Shown here: in pieces, positions 47,123 to 56,594 of the stretch
Numbering within the stretch: the stretch's first letter is position 1
Layout of the letters: the number at the start of each line of letters is the position of its first letter
Assembly: GCA_903911355.1 (NCBI GenBank)
Contig: CAIWDD010000110.1
Coordinates: 1 to 64,000, forward strand
DNA: 64,000 nt
Direction: 5' to 3'
Origin: an uncultured Nodularia sp.
GTDB taxonomy: Bacteria; Cyanobacteriota; Cyanobacteriia; Cyanobacteriales; Nostocaceae
Translations under genes and position numbers: made by a program
The notes under the pieces: generated by a model
Databases searched by the model: none
Told to the model about the DNA's origin: nothing
The model's input: the letters and a program-made list of their open reading frames with translations, nothing else

Positions 47123-48727
47123 CTAAATTTTCTGTGCAGTTACTTGTTCTTGTTTCTCTTTGGTTTGCAGAGCTGCATAAAGCCGATTTAGGGCATTTAC
47201 ATAAGCTTGGGCGGAGGCGACAATAATATCGGTGTTAGCCGCATGACCGGAAAATACTCTTGAGTCATGTCTCAGACGGATAGTCACTTCACCTATAGCA
47301 TCAATTCCGGCTGTGACCGATTGTACAGAAAATTCTATCAATTCGTTCGGCACATTTACTACCCGGTTAATTGCTTTGTAAACCGCGTCTACGGGTCCTG
47401 TACCAATGGCTGCATCAGTTAATTCTTTACCTTCTGGGGTGCGCAGGGTGACTGTAGCTGTTGGTTTAGCGTTACTACCGCAAGCAATTTGCACTAGTTC
47501 GACTCGGAACAAGTCCGGCGCTTGTTGAATTTCATCGTTGACGATCGCTTCTAAGTCCCAGTCGGAAATTTCTTTCTTTTTGTCAGCTACTTCTTTAAAT
47601 CTGACGAATGCTTTGTTTAATTCTGTTTCTGAGAGTTCAAAGCCTAATTCTCCCAACCGGGTACGGAAGGCGTTTCTACCGGAATGTTTACCCAATACTA
47701 TTTGATTGTCTGTTAAGCCAATCAATTGAGCATCCATAATTTCGTAGGTGAGCTTGTTTTTCAGTACCCCGTCTTGGTGAATACCAGATTCATGGGCGAA
47801 GGCGTTAGCTCCGACTATGGCTTTATTTGGTTGTACTAGCATTCCCGTTAAGTTGGAAACTAGGCGAGAGGTTTTATAAATTTGGCGGGTGTCAATATTG
47901 GTTAGTGGTTCTTCTGAGTCTACTGGTCTTCCTAAGAAGGGGTTAAAATATTGTCGCCGCACGTGTAAAGCCATCACCAATTCCTCTAGGGAGGCGTTCC
48001 CGGCTCGCTCGCCAATGCCGTTAATGGTACATTCTAATTGGGTTGCACCATTTTTTATAGCTTCTAGGAAGTTGGCAACGGCCAAACCTAAGTCGTTATG
48101 TCCGTGTACGGAAATAATGGCTTGATCTATATTGGGGACATGATCTTTAATTCCTTTAATCATTGCCCCAAATTCACTAGGTGTCAAGTAACCAACCGTG
48201 TCAGGTATGTTAATTGTTGTTGCACCAACTGCGATCGCTCGCTCTAATACTTGGTAAAGAAATTCTGGATCAGAGCGTGCCGCATCCATGGGGGAAAATT
48301 CTACATCTGTCATAAATGACTTAGCATAAGCTACCATTTCCTCGGCGATCGCTAATACTTCCGCCCGTGATTTGCGCAGCTGATATTCTAAGTGAATATC
48401 GGATGTAGAAATAAAGGTGTGAATCCTACCGTGAACTGCTGGTTTTAGGGCTGCTGCTGCGGCTTCAATATCTGCTTTAATGGCTCTAGCCAAACTACAA
48501 ATTACTGGACCGTCTTCTGTCCCCACAATTTGGGCAATTTTGTTCACAGCTTCAAAGTCCCCCGGACTCGCAAAAGCAAATCCCGCCTCAATTACATCTA
48601 CCCCTAACTTCGACAGTTGCTTGGCGATCGCTAGCTTTTCATCTATATTTAGAGTTGCTCCGGGACATTGTTCTCCGTCTCTGAGTGTCGTATCAAAAAT
48701 GATAATTTGATCGCCTTTGCTGCTCAT
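47123..48727 (-). CDS. leuA: 2-isopropylmalate synthase
   Basis: LeuA condenses acetyl-CoA with 2-oxoisovalerate, the committed step of leucine synthesis. This 534-aa protein has a TIM-barrel with [57 protein letters not shown], and a C-terminal allosteric domain (about residues 390-520) that senses leucine. It is distant from leuCD in this window. Confidence 0.96.
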   Translation of the reverse strand: MSSKGDQIIIFDTTLRDGEQCPGATLNIDEKLAIAKQLSKLGVDVIEAGFAFASPGDFEAVNKIAQIVGTEDGPVICSLARAIKADIEAAAAALKPAVHGRIHTFISTSDIHLEYQLRKSRAEVLAIAEEMVAYAKSFMTDVEFSPMDAARSDPEFLYQVLERAIAVGATTINIPDTVGYLTPSEFGAMIKGIKDHVPNIDQAIISVHGHNDLGLAVANFLEAIKNGATQLECTINGIGERAGNASLEELVMALHVRRQYFNPFLGRPVDSEEPLTNIDTRQIYKTSRLVSNLTGMLVQPNKAIVGANAFAHESGIHQDGVLKNKLTYEIMDAQLIGLTDNQIVLGKHSGRNAFRTRLGELGFELSETELNKAFVRFKEVADKKKEISDWDLEAIVNDEIQQAPDLFRVELVQIACGSNAKPTATVTLRTPEGKELTDAAIGTGPVDAVYKAINRVVNVPNELIEFSVQSVTAGIDAIGEVTIRLRHDSRVFSGHAANTDIIVASAQAYVNALNRLYAALQTKEKQEQVTAQKI

Positions 48728-48817
48728 GTTTCCTCCTTGTGGATTTTTTACTGTTTGCTTTAAATATCTTAAAACCTTAGTTTTTTTACTCTCAAGATTT
48801 GTAAATATTTGCTAAGA

Positions 48818-49339
48818 TTACTGACCGTCTACTTTTTCTATAGTATCTCTGATATCGTTTAAATCAATATATCTGTCAGTAGCATTGCGCAACTCCCTGG
48901 CAATCATCCCTTCTGTTGATACCACTGTAATATGCGTATTTTTTGAGCGTAACAATTCGATAGCCCTTTCAAAATCACCATCTCCGCTGAATAAAACCAC
49001 TCGATCATATTGATCTACTGTATTAAACATATCTACGACAATTTCAATATCTAAATTAGCTTTTTGGGAGTAGCGACCCGATGAGTCGTCATAATATTCT
49101 TTGAGAATTTTAGTGCGGACTGTATACCCTAAGCTGATGAGAGCATCTCTGAAACCCCTCTGATCCTGTGGATCTTTTAAACCAGTGTACCAGAAAGCAT
49201 TGATTAGTGTTGTGTCTGATTGCTCGTGTTTGAAATAGTCTAAGACTCGTCTTGGGTCAAAAAACCAGCCATTTTTCTGTTGAGCATAGAACATATTATT
49301 TCCATCTACAAAAATAGATAGACGATTCATTGGGGAACC
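48818..49339 (-). CDS. LabA-like NYN domain protein
   Basis: Start at ATG 49339 (MGSPMNRL), an alternative 49354 or 49330. The NYN/PIN-like fold has LSIFVDGNNMFYAQ, KANLDIEIVVDMF, and VVLFSGDGDFERAIELLRSKN, providing the acidic residues of a putative nuclease. The family (DUF88) includes cyanobacterial LabA, which affects circadian output, and Maelstrom-type RNases. Which of these it is cannot be told. Confidence 0.85.
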   Translation of the reverse strand, partial: GSPMNRLSIFVDGNNMFYAQQKNGWFFDPRRVLDYFKHEQSDTTLINAFWYTGLKDPQDQRGFRDALISLGYTVRTKILKEYYDDSSGRYSQKANLDIEIVVDMFNTVDQYDRVVLFSGDGDFERAIELLRSKNTHITVVSTEGMIARELRNATDRYIDLNDIRDTIEKVDGQ

Positions 49340-49354
49340 CATAGAAAAATACAC

Positions 49355-50488
49355 CTAACAAATAAAAAAATTAACTAGATTGGACAATAGATTATAGCAA
49401 TTCGGAAATGATAAATTTCCTCAAATACCTAGAATCAGTTTTTATGGATAGCTTTTATCTTACCTCTTGCACTGGATAAAATCAGTTAAAATCTGAAACT
49501 TAATATACTGGGACTTAAACATTTTCATTTTTGACACTTTTAAAGACACCTCCTAGGCAAAATCTATAAATAAAAGTTATTGATTAATAGTAAACTTGAC
49601 TATATGGCTGCCAAGTTTAGTTCTCATCTCAGGTATAGGTCTTGGGGTAGGATATAGGCTAATGACCATCTACTTTTCGAGTTAGTAACATTATCCACTG
49701 GATGGTAAATTCTCGATCTTGTCAAAGACTTAACATTGGTATCACAAGCAGATACCCCTGAGCTTGAGAAAATAAAATCTTCCCATAAGTAATTCCTGAA
49801 GCAGTGTATTTACCACTCCATTGCGTGTAACAACCACAGCCTTGATCTTAATCAAGGAACAAGTTGGGTAGGATTGCGGTTAAGTCCCTACCTGGTGAAT
49901 ATCTATTAACCCAACTTGGGGCAAAAATAGAAAATACATTACAAAAGTATATGATTCTCATTTAACTATGATTTCAATGTATTTGTAGTAAACCTAGCCC
50001 TGAATAAATAAGTAAACTAGTAGAACATAAATCAACTATTAACACGATATAGCAAAATAACCTATATCTAGCTTAACTAAAAATATGCCCGTCCTGCCAA
50101 GATGAAGTCAGGTAACCTACCAAAAGAGACTCCGGTCATGGGGGGTTAGTTGTATGGGTTCATACTACCTCCAGAAAACATCTGAATTTTGGCAACTGCT
50201 CCCCAATTGAATCAATGCCTGAAGAATACTATAAAACAGATTGACAAGAATGTGGGTAATTAAAACCAGTACAGTCCTTTCGATGTTATCCCTGTAAATA
50301 GACTCAATCCTACATAAATATACTAAATATTGAGTTAAATATAATACTTATTACATTAATCCCCTGACACACTTACACAAAAATTTAGTAAAAAATCGCA
50401 CTGCAAAAGTAGCTATCCGATATTTTCACTTAATCCAAGGATAAAAATATCTTCCTAACTGCTTGAAAAGCAGAGCTATGGCATTTCT
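49355..50488. other. 1.1 kb gene-free region with RNA-like folding
   Basis: No coding frame is convincing. CAAGTTGGGT (49860-49869) pairs exactly with ACCCAACTTG (49909-49918). ATACATT/AATGTAT enclose about 35 nt at 49931-49981. At 50098-50200 TGCCAA/TTGGCA enclose GTATG-GGTT-CATAC with GGGGG/CCTCC arms. GAAGTCAGG-TAACCTACC (50105-50122) resembles the 3' end of cobalamin riboswitches, though no full riboswitch was found. No gene follows on the plus strand until 52854. Confidence 0.5.
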
Positions 50489-50601
50489 TATAGAATTTCC
50501 CATGCTCGTGAGGTACAAATTTTTTTAGTTTGAGGGAACAGGGAACAGGGAATAGGGAATAGGGAATTGGTGTGTACTTCATGAGCCTGAAAAAGGCTTT
50601 A
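50489..50601 (+). repeat. Dispersed repeat, copy B (113 bp, 7-bp core x5)
   Basis: Same family as 9183-9281 and 23222-23334 (inverted). Starts TATAGAATTTCCCATGCTCG and has about five GGGAACA/GGGAATA units. It lies in the gene-free stretch before the sugar permease. Confidence 0.93.
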
Positions 50602-50797
50602 TAATTATTTATTGACTATTTTATCTAGTGGCTTTGGGTAGATAAAACTGTGATAATTTACCTTTGTACCGAATGAGGATTTATTCATCTTGTGCGAAAA
50701 TCTCCCGTAACACAAAAAACCATGATTATTTATCAATAAAAGAAGATTTATTCCTACTACCGACTGCAAAGAGGATTAAAGTCCCAGTGACAAAATA

Positions 50798-51721
50798 TTA
50801 AAGTGTCACATCTTCTTGTTGATTAATAGCTAACCGCAAAACTGATAAACCCAAAATAATCAAAAATAAGACTAATCCAATTGTACAGGCATAGCTAATT
50901 TCTAAGTGGCTAAAGGCTTCTTCATATAAATAGTAAACAATGGTTTTAGAGCTATTTAGTGGACCACCCTGGGTCATAATAAATACCTCTTCAAATACTT
51001 TAGTAGCGGAAATAGCTGAAATCACTGCTACCAGGGCTAAATACGGACTCATTAAGGGTAAGGTAATATCCCAGTGTTTGCTGATCCCATCGGAACCATC
51101 AATGGCTGCGGCTTCGTAAACATCCGCCGGAATTGATTGCAACCCGGCTAAATAAATTACCATGTAATAGCCGAGTCCCTTCCAGATGGTAACAGCCATG
51201 ACACTGGCTAAGGAAATGGGTACAATGCCTAATAGTTTCTCTGGACTGGTTAACCAGGGAATTCCTGCGGGAAAAATATTCACGGTTTTAAGTAACTGAT
51301 TAAGTAAGCCGTTTTCTGCATATAGCCATTTCCAAGCTATACCAGCAACTACCATTGATATTACTACCGGCGTGTAGTAAGCGGCTCTAAACCAATTCAT
51401 CCCTCGCAGCTTCTGATTTACCAAAATTGCCAGTCCTAAGGGAGCTATGACTAAAATTGGCACGACACCTATAAGGTAGAGAAAGGTGTTTTCTAAGGTT
51501 TGCCAAAAAACTGCATCTTTCCACAAACGCCGGAAGTTGTCAAAACCTATCCATTGCGGTGGTTGGTAAAGGTCTTCGTAGCTGGTAAAGCTCAGGTAAA
51601 ATGCTTGTATTGCTGGCCAGAACACTGTTGCAAATAACAGAATTAGTGCTGGGAGTAGAAATATGTAGGGTGTTAGTTTCTGTTTGATAAATTGCCAGTT
51701 TTGCAGCTTGGGTTGATTCAT
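50798..51721 (-). CDS. Carbohydrate ABC transporter permease (MalF/UgpA type)
   Basis: This 307-aa protein has six membrane helices and the cytoplasmic EAA loop DVYEAAAIDGSDGISKHWDITLPLMSP, typical of the first permease (MalF/UgpA) of sugar importers. A second permease, binding protein and ATPase are absent nearby, so it is an orphan here; a partner elsewhere is likely. The substrate is unknown. It lies 85 nt downstream of the iron-type ATPase on the same strand, but that ATPase belongs to another ABC class. Confidence 0.9.
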   Translation of the reverse strand: MNQPKLQNWQFIKQKLTPYIFLLPALILLFATVFWPAIQAFYLSFTSYEDLYQPPQWIGFDNFRRLWKDAVFWQTLENTFLYLIGVVPILVIAPLGLAILVNQKLRGMNWFRAAYYTPVVISMVVAGIAWKWLYAENGLLNQLLKTVNIFPAGIPWLTSPEKLLGIVPISLASVMAVTIWKGLGYYMVIYLAGLQSIPADVYEAAAIDGSDGISKHWDITLPLMSPYLALVAVISAISATKVFEEVFIMTQGGPLNSSKTIVYYLYEEAFSHLEISYACTIGLVLFLIILGLSVLRLAINQQEDVTL

Positions 51722-51806
51722 GGCGGGATTTTATTGATAATTGACCACAGATAAACACAGATAGGTCTGTATTTAGTTATTGGAGAAATGGTTTTTTAGG
51801 TAGCTT

Positions 51807-52583
51807 TTACATGGCGGATATGGCACAAACTTGTAAGCCAACCGGTGTATTGATAATTACAGAGTCTACACCAAAGACTTGGGCGATCGCATGGGGTGTG
51901 AGGACTGCTTCCGGTGTACCCACCTCCCACAGATGACCTTGTTTTAATAAGGCGATGCGGGAACTATAGCGAGCTGCTAAATTGAGTTCGTGTAGAACGG
52001 TGAGAATAGTTAAATTCTGCTGTTGATTGAGTTTTTCCAGTAGTTCTAACAGTTGTAATTGATACTTGACATCTAAATAAGTTGTGGGCTCGTCTAATAA
52101 TAATACTTTCGGTTCTTGGGCCAGTGCTAAGGCTAAAAATGCCCGTTGTCTTTCACCACCGGAAAGTTGTTCCACTAGGCGATCGCTCAATTGATCTAGT
52201 TGCGTTTCTGCAATAGCTGCTGTAACTTTTTCCCGATCTTCACTGCTTAGTTCCCATTGCCACCAAGGTTGATGGGGGGTGCGTCCTAAACTGACTAGTT
52301 GGCGCACTGTTAACCCCGCGGGAATTGTTTGTTGTTGCGGTAATAATGCTAACTTCTGCGCCACTAAATGGGGAGGCTGAGAATGAATCGCTTTGCCATC
52401 CAGTAGGACTGTGCCTTGCTGTGGGGAGAGAATGCGACTGAGTAATTTTAGGATGGTAGATTTACCAGAACCATTTGCACCCACTAAACTTAACCATTCT
52501 CCTGTTTGTAGAGATAGGTTAATATCTTGGATAATGGGTAATGCTGTGTAACCACCAGTGAGGTTTTGCAGTTCTAAGGGCAT
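51807..52583 (-). CDS. Iron-siderophore-type ABC ATPase (FecE-like)
   Basis: From ATG 52583 (MPLELQNLTGGY) this is 258 aa. Walker A is GANGSGKST, signature LSGGERQRAFLALA, and Walker B VLLLDEPTTYLD. It matches the FecE/BtuD group that imports ferric siderophores, heme or B12. No binding protein or permease of that class is in the window, so it is an orphan component. An in-frame upstream ATG-like start at 52598 is possible. Confidence 0.88.
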   Translation of the reverse strand: MPLELQNLTGGYTALPIIQDINLSLQTGEWLSLVGANGSGKSTILKLLSRILSPQQGTVLLDGKAIHSQPPHLVAQKLALLPQQQTIPAGLTVRQLVSLGRTPHQPWWQWELSSEDREKVTAAIAETQLDQLSDRLVEQLSGGERQRAFLALALAQEPKVLLLDEPTTYLDVKYQLQLLELLEKLNQQQNLTILTVLHELNLAARYSSRIALLKQGHLWEVGTPEAVLTPHAIAQVFGVDSVIINTPVGLQVCAISAM

Positions 52584-52661
52584 TATTTGGGTGATCAAAA
52601 ATTACTCCTGACAGTCTACTCCATCGCCAAAGTTTTTTGATGATATTTGCATTTTTTTTAA

Positions 52662-52748
52662 CGGAGAGGGAGGGATTCGAACCCTCGTATACGTTTCCGC
52701 ATAACAGACTTTCCAGGTCTGCGCCTTCAACCACTCGGCCACCTCTCC
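52662..52748 (-). tRNA. tRNA-Ser (anticodon GGA)
   Basis: This is an 87-nt class II tRNA. The acceptor is GGAGAGG/CCTCTCC with discriminator G, the anticodon arm CAGAC-CTGGAAA-GTCTG with GGA, followed by a long variable arm and the T arm GAGGG-TTCGAAT-CCCTC. No CCA is encoded. Confidence 0.96.
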
Positions 52749-52853
52749 AGGGTCAACGATTTATAAGCATACTATGAAATTTGAGAAAATGCAACCATAA
52801 AAGCAGATAAATTAAATTAAAGCTCAAGTCTACTTTGGAAATCCGAAATCACC

Positions 52854-53222
52854 ATGTCCCACACATATACGATTAAAGTTCGCGATCGCGCCGCTGGCAA
52901 GGAATACAGTCTACAAGTTCCCGCAGACCGCTACATCCTCCACAGTATTGAACAACAAGGGGAGGAACTACCCTTTTCCTGTCGCAATGGGGCTTGCACA
53001 ACTTGCGCTGTGCGGGTGGTGTCTGGAGAAATTTACCAACCCGAGGCTATTGGATTATCCCCAGCTTTGCGCCAGAAAGGGTATGCTTTGTTATGCGTTA
53101 GTTATGCTCATTCTGATTTAGAAGTGGAAACTCAAGACGAGGATGAGGTTTATGAACTCCAGTTTGGTCGGTATTTTGCCAGAGGTAAGGTTAAAGCGGG
53201 TTTACCCTTAGATGAGGATTAA
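52854..53222 (+). CDS. 2Fe-2S ferredoxin with C-terminal extension
   Basis: This 122-aa plant-type ferredoxin has ligands in CRNGACTTC and LLC about 30 residues on. It is about 25 residues longer than photosynthetic ferredoxins, and the tail YELQFGRYFARGKVKAG resembles the C-terminally extended FdC2-type group of cyanobacteria and plants. An electron-transfer role other than plain PetF is implied. It overlaps the nuclease gene downstream by 11 nt. Confidence 0.85.
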   Translation: MSHTYTIKVRDRAAGKEYSLQVPADRYILHSIEQQGEELPFSCRNGACTTCAVRVVSGEIYQPEAIGLSPALRQKGYALLCVSYAHSDLEVETQDEDEVYELQFGRYFARGKVKAGLPLDED

Positions 53223-53781
53223 GATTTGTTTCGCGCCCAGGCGCAAAGACGCAAAGGTTTTTCTTGGGATCATTTTGGGTTCCTTGCTGTTTTTCGTGGG
53301 TTGTCAGGGCTATCATGACCAAACTGCAAGCAATCGCACTCAGGTGAGAGTGTCCCGGGTAGTCAGTGGTCAAACTTTGGAGGTTCTAGGTATGGCTGAA
53401 CAACCAAATTTGATTTCTTCGGTGCGATTAATTGGTCTTGATGCACCAGATTTGCGACAAAGTCCCTGGGGAGATGACTCTAAAGCAGTTTTAGCGCAGT
53501 TGATTGGTGAGCAAGAAAAATCCGTGATCTTGGAGTTTGATGTCCAAGCCAAGGATAATTTTGGTCGGATTTTGGCCTATGTGTGGAAAGACCAGCAGTT
53601 ATTAAATGAAGAATTGCTTAAACAAGGGTATGCTTTGTTTGTGTCGCGATCGCCTAATCATAAATATGACCAGCGTTTGGAACGGGCCCAACAATGGGCT
53701 AGACTCATGGAAAAAGGCATTTGGAACCCAGAAAAACCTCTGCGTGTCCCTCCTGCTGAGTTTCGCCGCCGAAATTTTTAG
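53212..53781 (+). CDS. Thermonuclease (SNase) family lipoprotein
   Basis: This 189-aa SNase domain protein has residues about 42-170 as the nuclease fold (VRLIGLDAPDLRQSPWGDDSK, and FGRILAYVWKDQQLLNEELLKQGYA). A lipobox (FFVGC, Cys31) suggests membrane anchoring outside. The first codons CFAPRRKDAK are encoded by a CGCAAAG-type repeat, so the native start may have been replaced. It overlaps the ferredoxin end by 11 nt. Confidence 0.85.
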   Translation: MRIKICFAPRRKDAKVFLGIILGSLLFFVGCQGYHDQTASNRTQVRVSRVVSGQTLEVLGMAEQPNLISSVRLIGLDAPDLRQSPWGDDSKAVLAQLIGEQEKSVILEFDVQAKDNFGRILAYVWKDQQLLNEELLKQGYALFVSRSPNHKYDQRLERAQQWARLMEKGIWNPEKPLRVPPAEFRRRNF

Positions 53782-53824
53782 GGACTGAGGGAAAGATGAT
53801 AACTTCCCATTGATTTAATGACTA

Positions 53825-54637
53825 ATGACTAATTTACAAATTTTTCTAGACATTGCAACGGAAGCGGCCTTGGCTGCGGGTGCAGTTTTGCAGGGGTATT
53901 TGGGTAAGTTAGAAGGTGCTATTACCGAAAAAGGCCGCCCTGGTGATTTAGTCACCGTCGCGGATAAAGCCTCGGAAGCTGAGATTTTGTCAATTTTGCG
54001 TCGCCACTTTCCCCAACATTCCATCCTGGCGGAGGAATCAGGGAAATTGGGTAATCAAGATCATCAGTACCTCTGGGCAATTGACCCCTTAGATGGTACA
54101 ACTAATTACGCCCACCAATACCCGGCTTTTGCTGTTTCTATTGGTTTATTAGTTGATGGTGTGCCGCAAGTAGGTGTAATTTATAACCCTTTCCATGATG
54201 AACTATTTCGGGCAGCCACTGGCTTAGGGGCCACGCGCAACCGCCATTCTATCAAGGTTTCAGAAATATCTGACTTGAGTAAAAGCCTTTTGGTAACCGG
54301 ATTTGCCTATGATCGCCGCGAAACATCCGATAATAATTATGCAGAATTTTGCCACCTGACTCATCTTACCCAAGGTGTGAGGCGTAGTGGTTCGGCCGCC
54401 CTGGATTTGGCTTATGTTGCTTGCGGCCGTGTAGATGGTTACTGGGAAAGGGGGATTTCTCCCTGGGACGTGGTGGCCGGTGTAGTATTATTGCGGGAAG
54501 CTGGGGGTAAAGTTACTGCCTATGACGGCACTCCTTTCAACATAGTATCGGGTAGAATTTTGGCTACTAATGGCAAGATTCACCACAAGCTTAGTCATGA
54601 GTTGGTGGAAGTCCCGCCTTTGTCGTTGTGGAAATAA
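53825..54637 (+). CDS. Inositol monophosphatase family protein
   Basis: This 270-aa enzyme has the FIG superfamily motifs: a Glu of ILAEESGK, WAIDPLDGTTNYAH, and GISPWDVVAGVVLLREAGG. It is a Mg2+-dependent sugar phosphatase; candidates are myo-inositol-1-phosphatase, histidinol-phosphatase or SuhB. It precedes hisZ on the same strand by 186 nt, making a histidinol-phosphate role worth testing. An ATGACTAATGACT repeat abuts the start. Confidence 0.88.
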   Translation: MTNLQIFLDIATEAALAAGAVLQGYLGKLEGAITEKGRPGDLVTVADKASEAEILSILRRHFPQHSILAEESGKLGNQDHQYLWAIDPLDGTTNYAHQYPAFAVSIGLLVDGVPQVGVIYNPFHDELFRAATGLGATRNRHSIKVSEISDLSKSLLVTGFAYDRRETSDNNYAEFCHLTHLTQGVRRSGSAALDLAYVACGRVDGYWERGISPWDVVAGVVLLREAGGKVTAYDGTPFNIVSGRILATNGKIHHKLSHELVEVPPLSLWK

Positions 54638-54823
54638 TAGTTGAAAATTAAATCCCACTGACGAAATAGGGTTGACAACCAAACCTAAAATAGAAAAGGC
54701 TTGAAGGCAATTATCTAGTTAGTCGCCCGACAGCAACTTCACCTCCTGATGATGGCTGTAAGCAAGCAGGTAAATCTGGAGGTGGGGTTTGTTTGGTGGT
54801 TTGTTTGGTGGGAAGAAAAAATA

Positions 54824-56035
54824 ATGGTGTATCAACCAGCAGCGGGAGCCAGGGATTTATTACCTTTAGATGTGGCACAAAAACGCTGGATTGAAGATAG
54901 ATTACAGCAGGTGTTTCATCGTTGGGGATATCACAGGATTATCACTTCAACTTTGGAACGCATGGATACTCTGATGGCGGGAGAAGCAATTCAGCGCCAG
55001 ATGGTGATTCAACTACAAAATGGTGAAGATGAAGAATTAGGACTGCGTCCAGAATTGACCGCTTCTATTGCTCGTGCAGTGGCTACGCGGATGGCGGATG
55101 TTACCTATCCCCAACGCCTCTACTATAATGCCAATGTCTTTCGCCGTACCTGGGAAAACAGGCACAATCGCCAGCAAGAGTTTTATCAAGCTGGGGTGGA
55201 GTTGTTAGGTGTGGGGGGATTATTAGCTAATGCAGAAGTGCTGCTGTTGGCAAGCAATTGTCTGGCGGTACTGGGTTTGCCGAATTGGCATTTAATTTTG
55301 GGGGAAGCGGGAATTACTCGATCGCTCCTGGATGCTTTTCCCCGAAATCTCCAAGCTCAAGTTCGCACTGCGATCGCCCATCTTGACCGCATCGCCATAG
55401 ATACTTTACCCATGAGCGATGAATTACGCGATCGCGCCAGAATTATGATGGACCTGCGCGGTGATAGTGGGGATGTCTTACAAAAAGTTAGTGCTCTTGG
55501 TTTAGCTCCAGAGCAGCAAGAGATGGTTAATCATCTCAAATCTGTGGTAGAGTTATTACAATCAGAAGGGAATTTTCCTTTAATTCTTGACCTCAGCTTA
55601 ATCCAAACTATAGACTACTATACTGGCATAGTCTTTGAAATTGTTAGCGATACTGGTTCACAAGCCCGAGTTTTAGGGCGGGGTGGTCGCTACGACAAGC
55701 TTTTAGGTTTATATCATCCCCAAGGTGAAGATATTCCTGGGATTGGTTTTGTCTTAAACATCGAAGATTTATACCAAGTTATTTTATCTACTCAGCAATT
55801 ACCACAATCAACCCCAGTCAGTCACTGGTTAGTAGTAGCCCAGACACCAAATGCTACAGCTGCAGCCTTTGCCCACGCCCAAAAACTGCGTGATTGTCCT
55901 GATTTGGTGAGAGTAGAAATGGATTTAGGCAGCACAGATGAACCAGCTATTAGACAATACGCCAGCGATCGCGGTATTGCCCAAATTGCTTGGGTCAAAT
56001 CAGATGGTTCTATTATCAATGAACCATTGCTCTAG
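54824..56035 (+). CDS. hisZ: ATP phosphoribosyltransferase regulatory subunit HisZ
   Basis: This is a 403-aa paralogue of histidyl-tRNA synthetase. It has a class II core (YQPAAGARDLLPLDVAQKRW, and RPELTASIARAVATRM, FRRTWENRHNRQQEFYQAG). It lacks a convincing anticodon-binding domain but keeps the GGRYDKLLGLY strand. HisZ regulates the short HisG in histidine synthesis. Start at ATG 54824; an upstream in-frame extension is Trp-rich and non-conserved. Confidence 0.9.
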   Translation: MVYQPAAGARDLLPLDVAQKRWIEDRLQQVFHRWGYHRIITSTLERMDTLMAGEAIQRQMVIQLQNGEDEELGLRPELTASIARAVATRMADVTYPQRLYYNANVFRRTWENRHNRQQEFYQAGVELLGVGGLLANAEVLLLASNCLAVLGLPNWHLILGEAGITRSLLDAFPRNLQAQVRTAIAHLDRIAIDTLPMSDELRDRARIMMDLRGDSGDVLQKVSALGLAPEQQEMVNHLKSVVELLQSEGNFPLILDLSLIQTIDYYTGIVFEIVSDTGSQARVLGRGGRYDKLLGLYHPQGEDIPGIGFVLNIEDLYQVILSTQQLPQSTPVSHWLVVAQTPNATAAAFAHAQKLRDCPDLVRVEMDLGSTDEPAIRQYASDRGIAQIAWVKSDGSIINEPLL

Positions 56036-56173
56036 TTCATTCTAGCACAAAACCTCCCCCTATCTTTAACTCAACTCTCCTTGGTCAGAAGATGGGTTGG
56101 GGGTGAGGTGGAGGTTGGTCAATAATCCTGCTAGGCTAGATATAGCTGATCCGAAAGAAAGGGAATTGAAAAA

Positions 56174-56398
56174 ATGCCGCACACCATTGTTACTGATGTT
56201 TGTGAAGGTGTTGCTGACTGCGTAGATGCTTGTCCAGTAGCTTGTATTCATGAAGGCCCAGGTAAAAATGTCAAGGGAACCGATTGGTATTGGATTGATT
56301 TTGCCACCTGTATCGATTGTGGTATATGTATCCAAGTTTGCCCAGTAGCAGATGCCATCCTTCCCGAAGAAAGACCAGATTTACAAAAAACACCTTAA
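56174..56398 (+). CDS. Bacterial-type ferredoxin (2 x 4Fe-4S)
   Basis: This 74-aa protein has a CxxxxxC/CxxC-type cluster motif (DVCEGVADCVDACPVACIH) and a classical CxxCxxCxxxCP (CIDCGICIQVCP). It carries one or two 4Fe-4S clusters, with the first site variant. It resembles the small ferredoxins annotated near indolepyruvate oxidoreductase. Electron donor role likely; the partner is unknown. Confidence 0.9.
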   Translation: MPHTIVTDVCEGVADCVDACPVACIHEGPGKNVKGTDWYWIDFATCIDCGICIQVCPVADAILPEERPDLQKTP

Positions 56399-56425
56399 AA
56401 TTTTTCGGTCAACGTTTTATATTTA

Positions 56426-56578
56426 TCGAATAAGAACATAGAAATGGTCGGCATGGGGCATCGGCACGACCTAAAATGGACAGGGAGTGACTGTAAGACT
56501 GTTTCGGCCGCAAGTTACTGTGAACTGTCAAGAATCACCGACCTTGAAGGTCGGTGAGTATGTCAAAAGACCGTTGAC
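56426..56578 (+). mobile_element. Candidate IS200/IS605-type end remnant
   Basis: CAAGAATCACCGACCTTGAAGG continues to GTCGGTGAGTATGTCAA, with an 11-bp hairpin TCACCGACCTT/AAGGTCGGTGA (around 56537-56559). The pattern agrees with the right end of IS605-group elements. Short upstream frames could be a TnpB tail but are broken. No left end or transposase is seen. Confidence 0.4.
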
Positions 56579-56594
56579 CAATTACCAATGACCA

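Noticed and set aside
50098-50200. Complete cobalamin riboswitch
   Set aside because: Only a GAAGTCAGG-ACC-like piece is present; the conserved CCCGCAACTG core and GGGAAGGC segment are missing, so I report only a resemblance.
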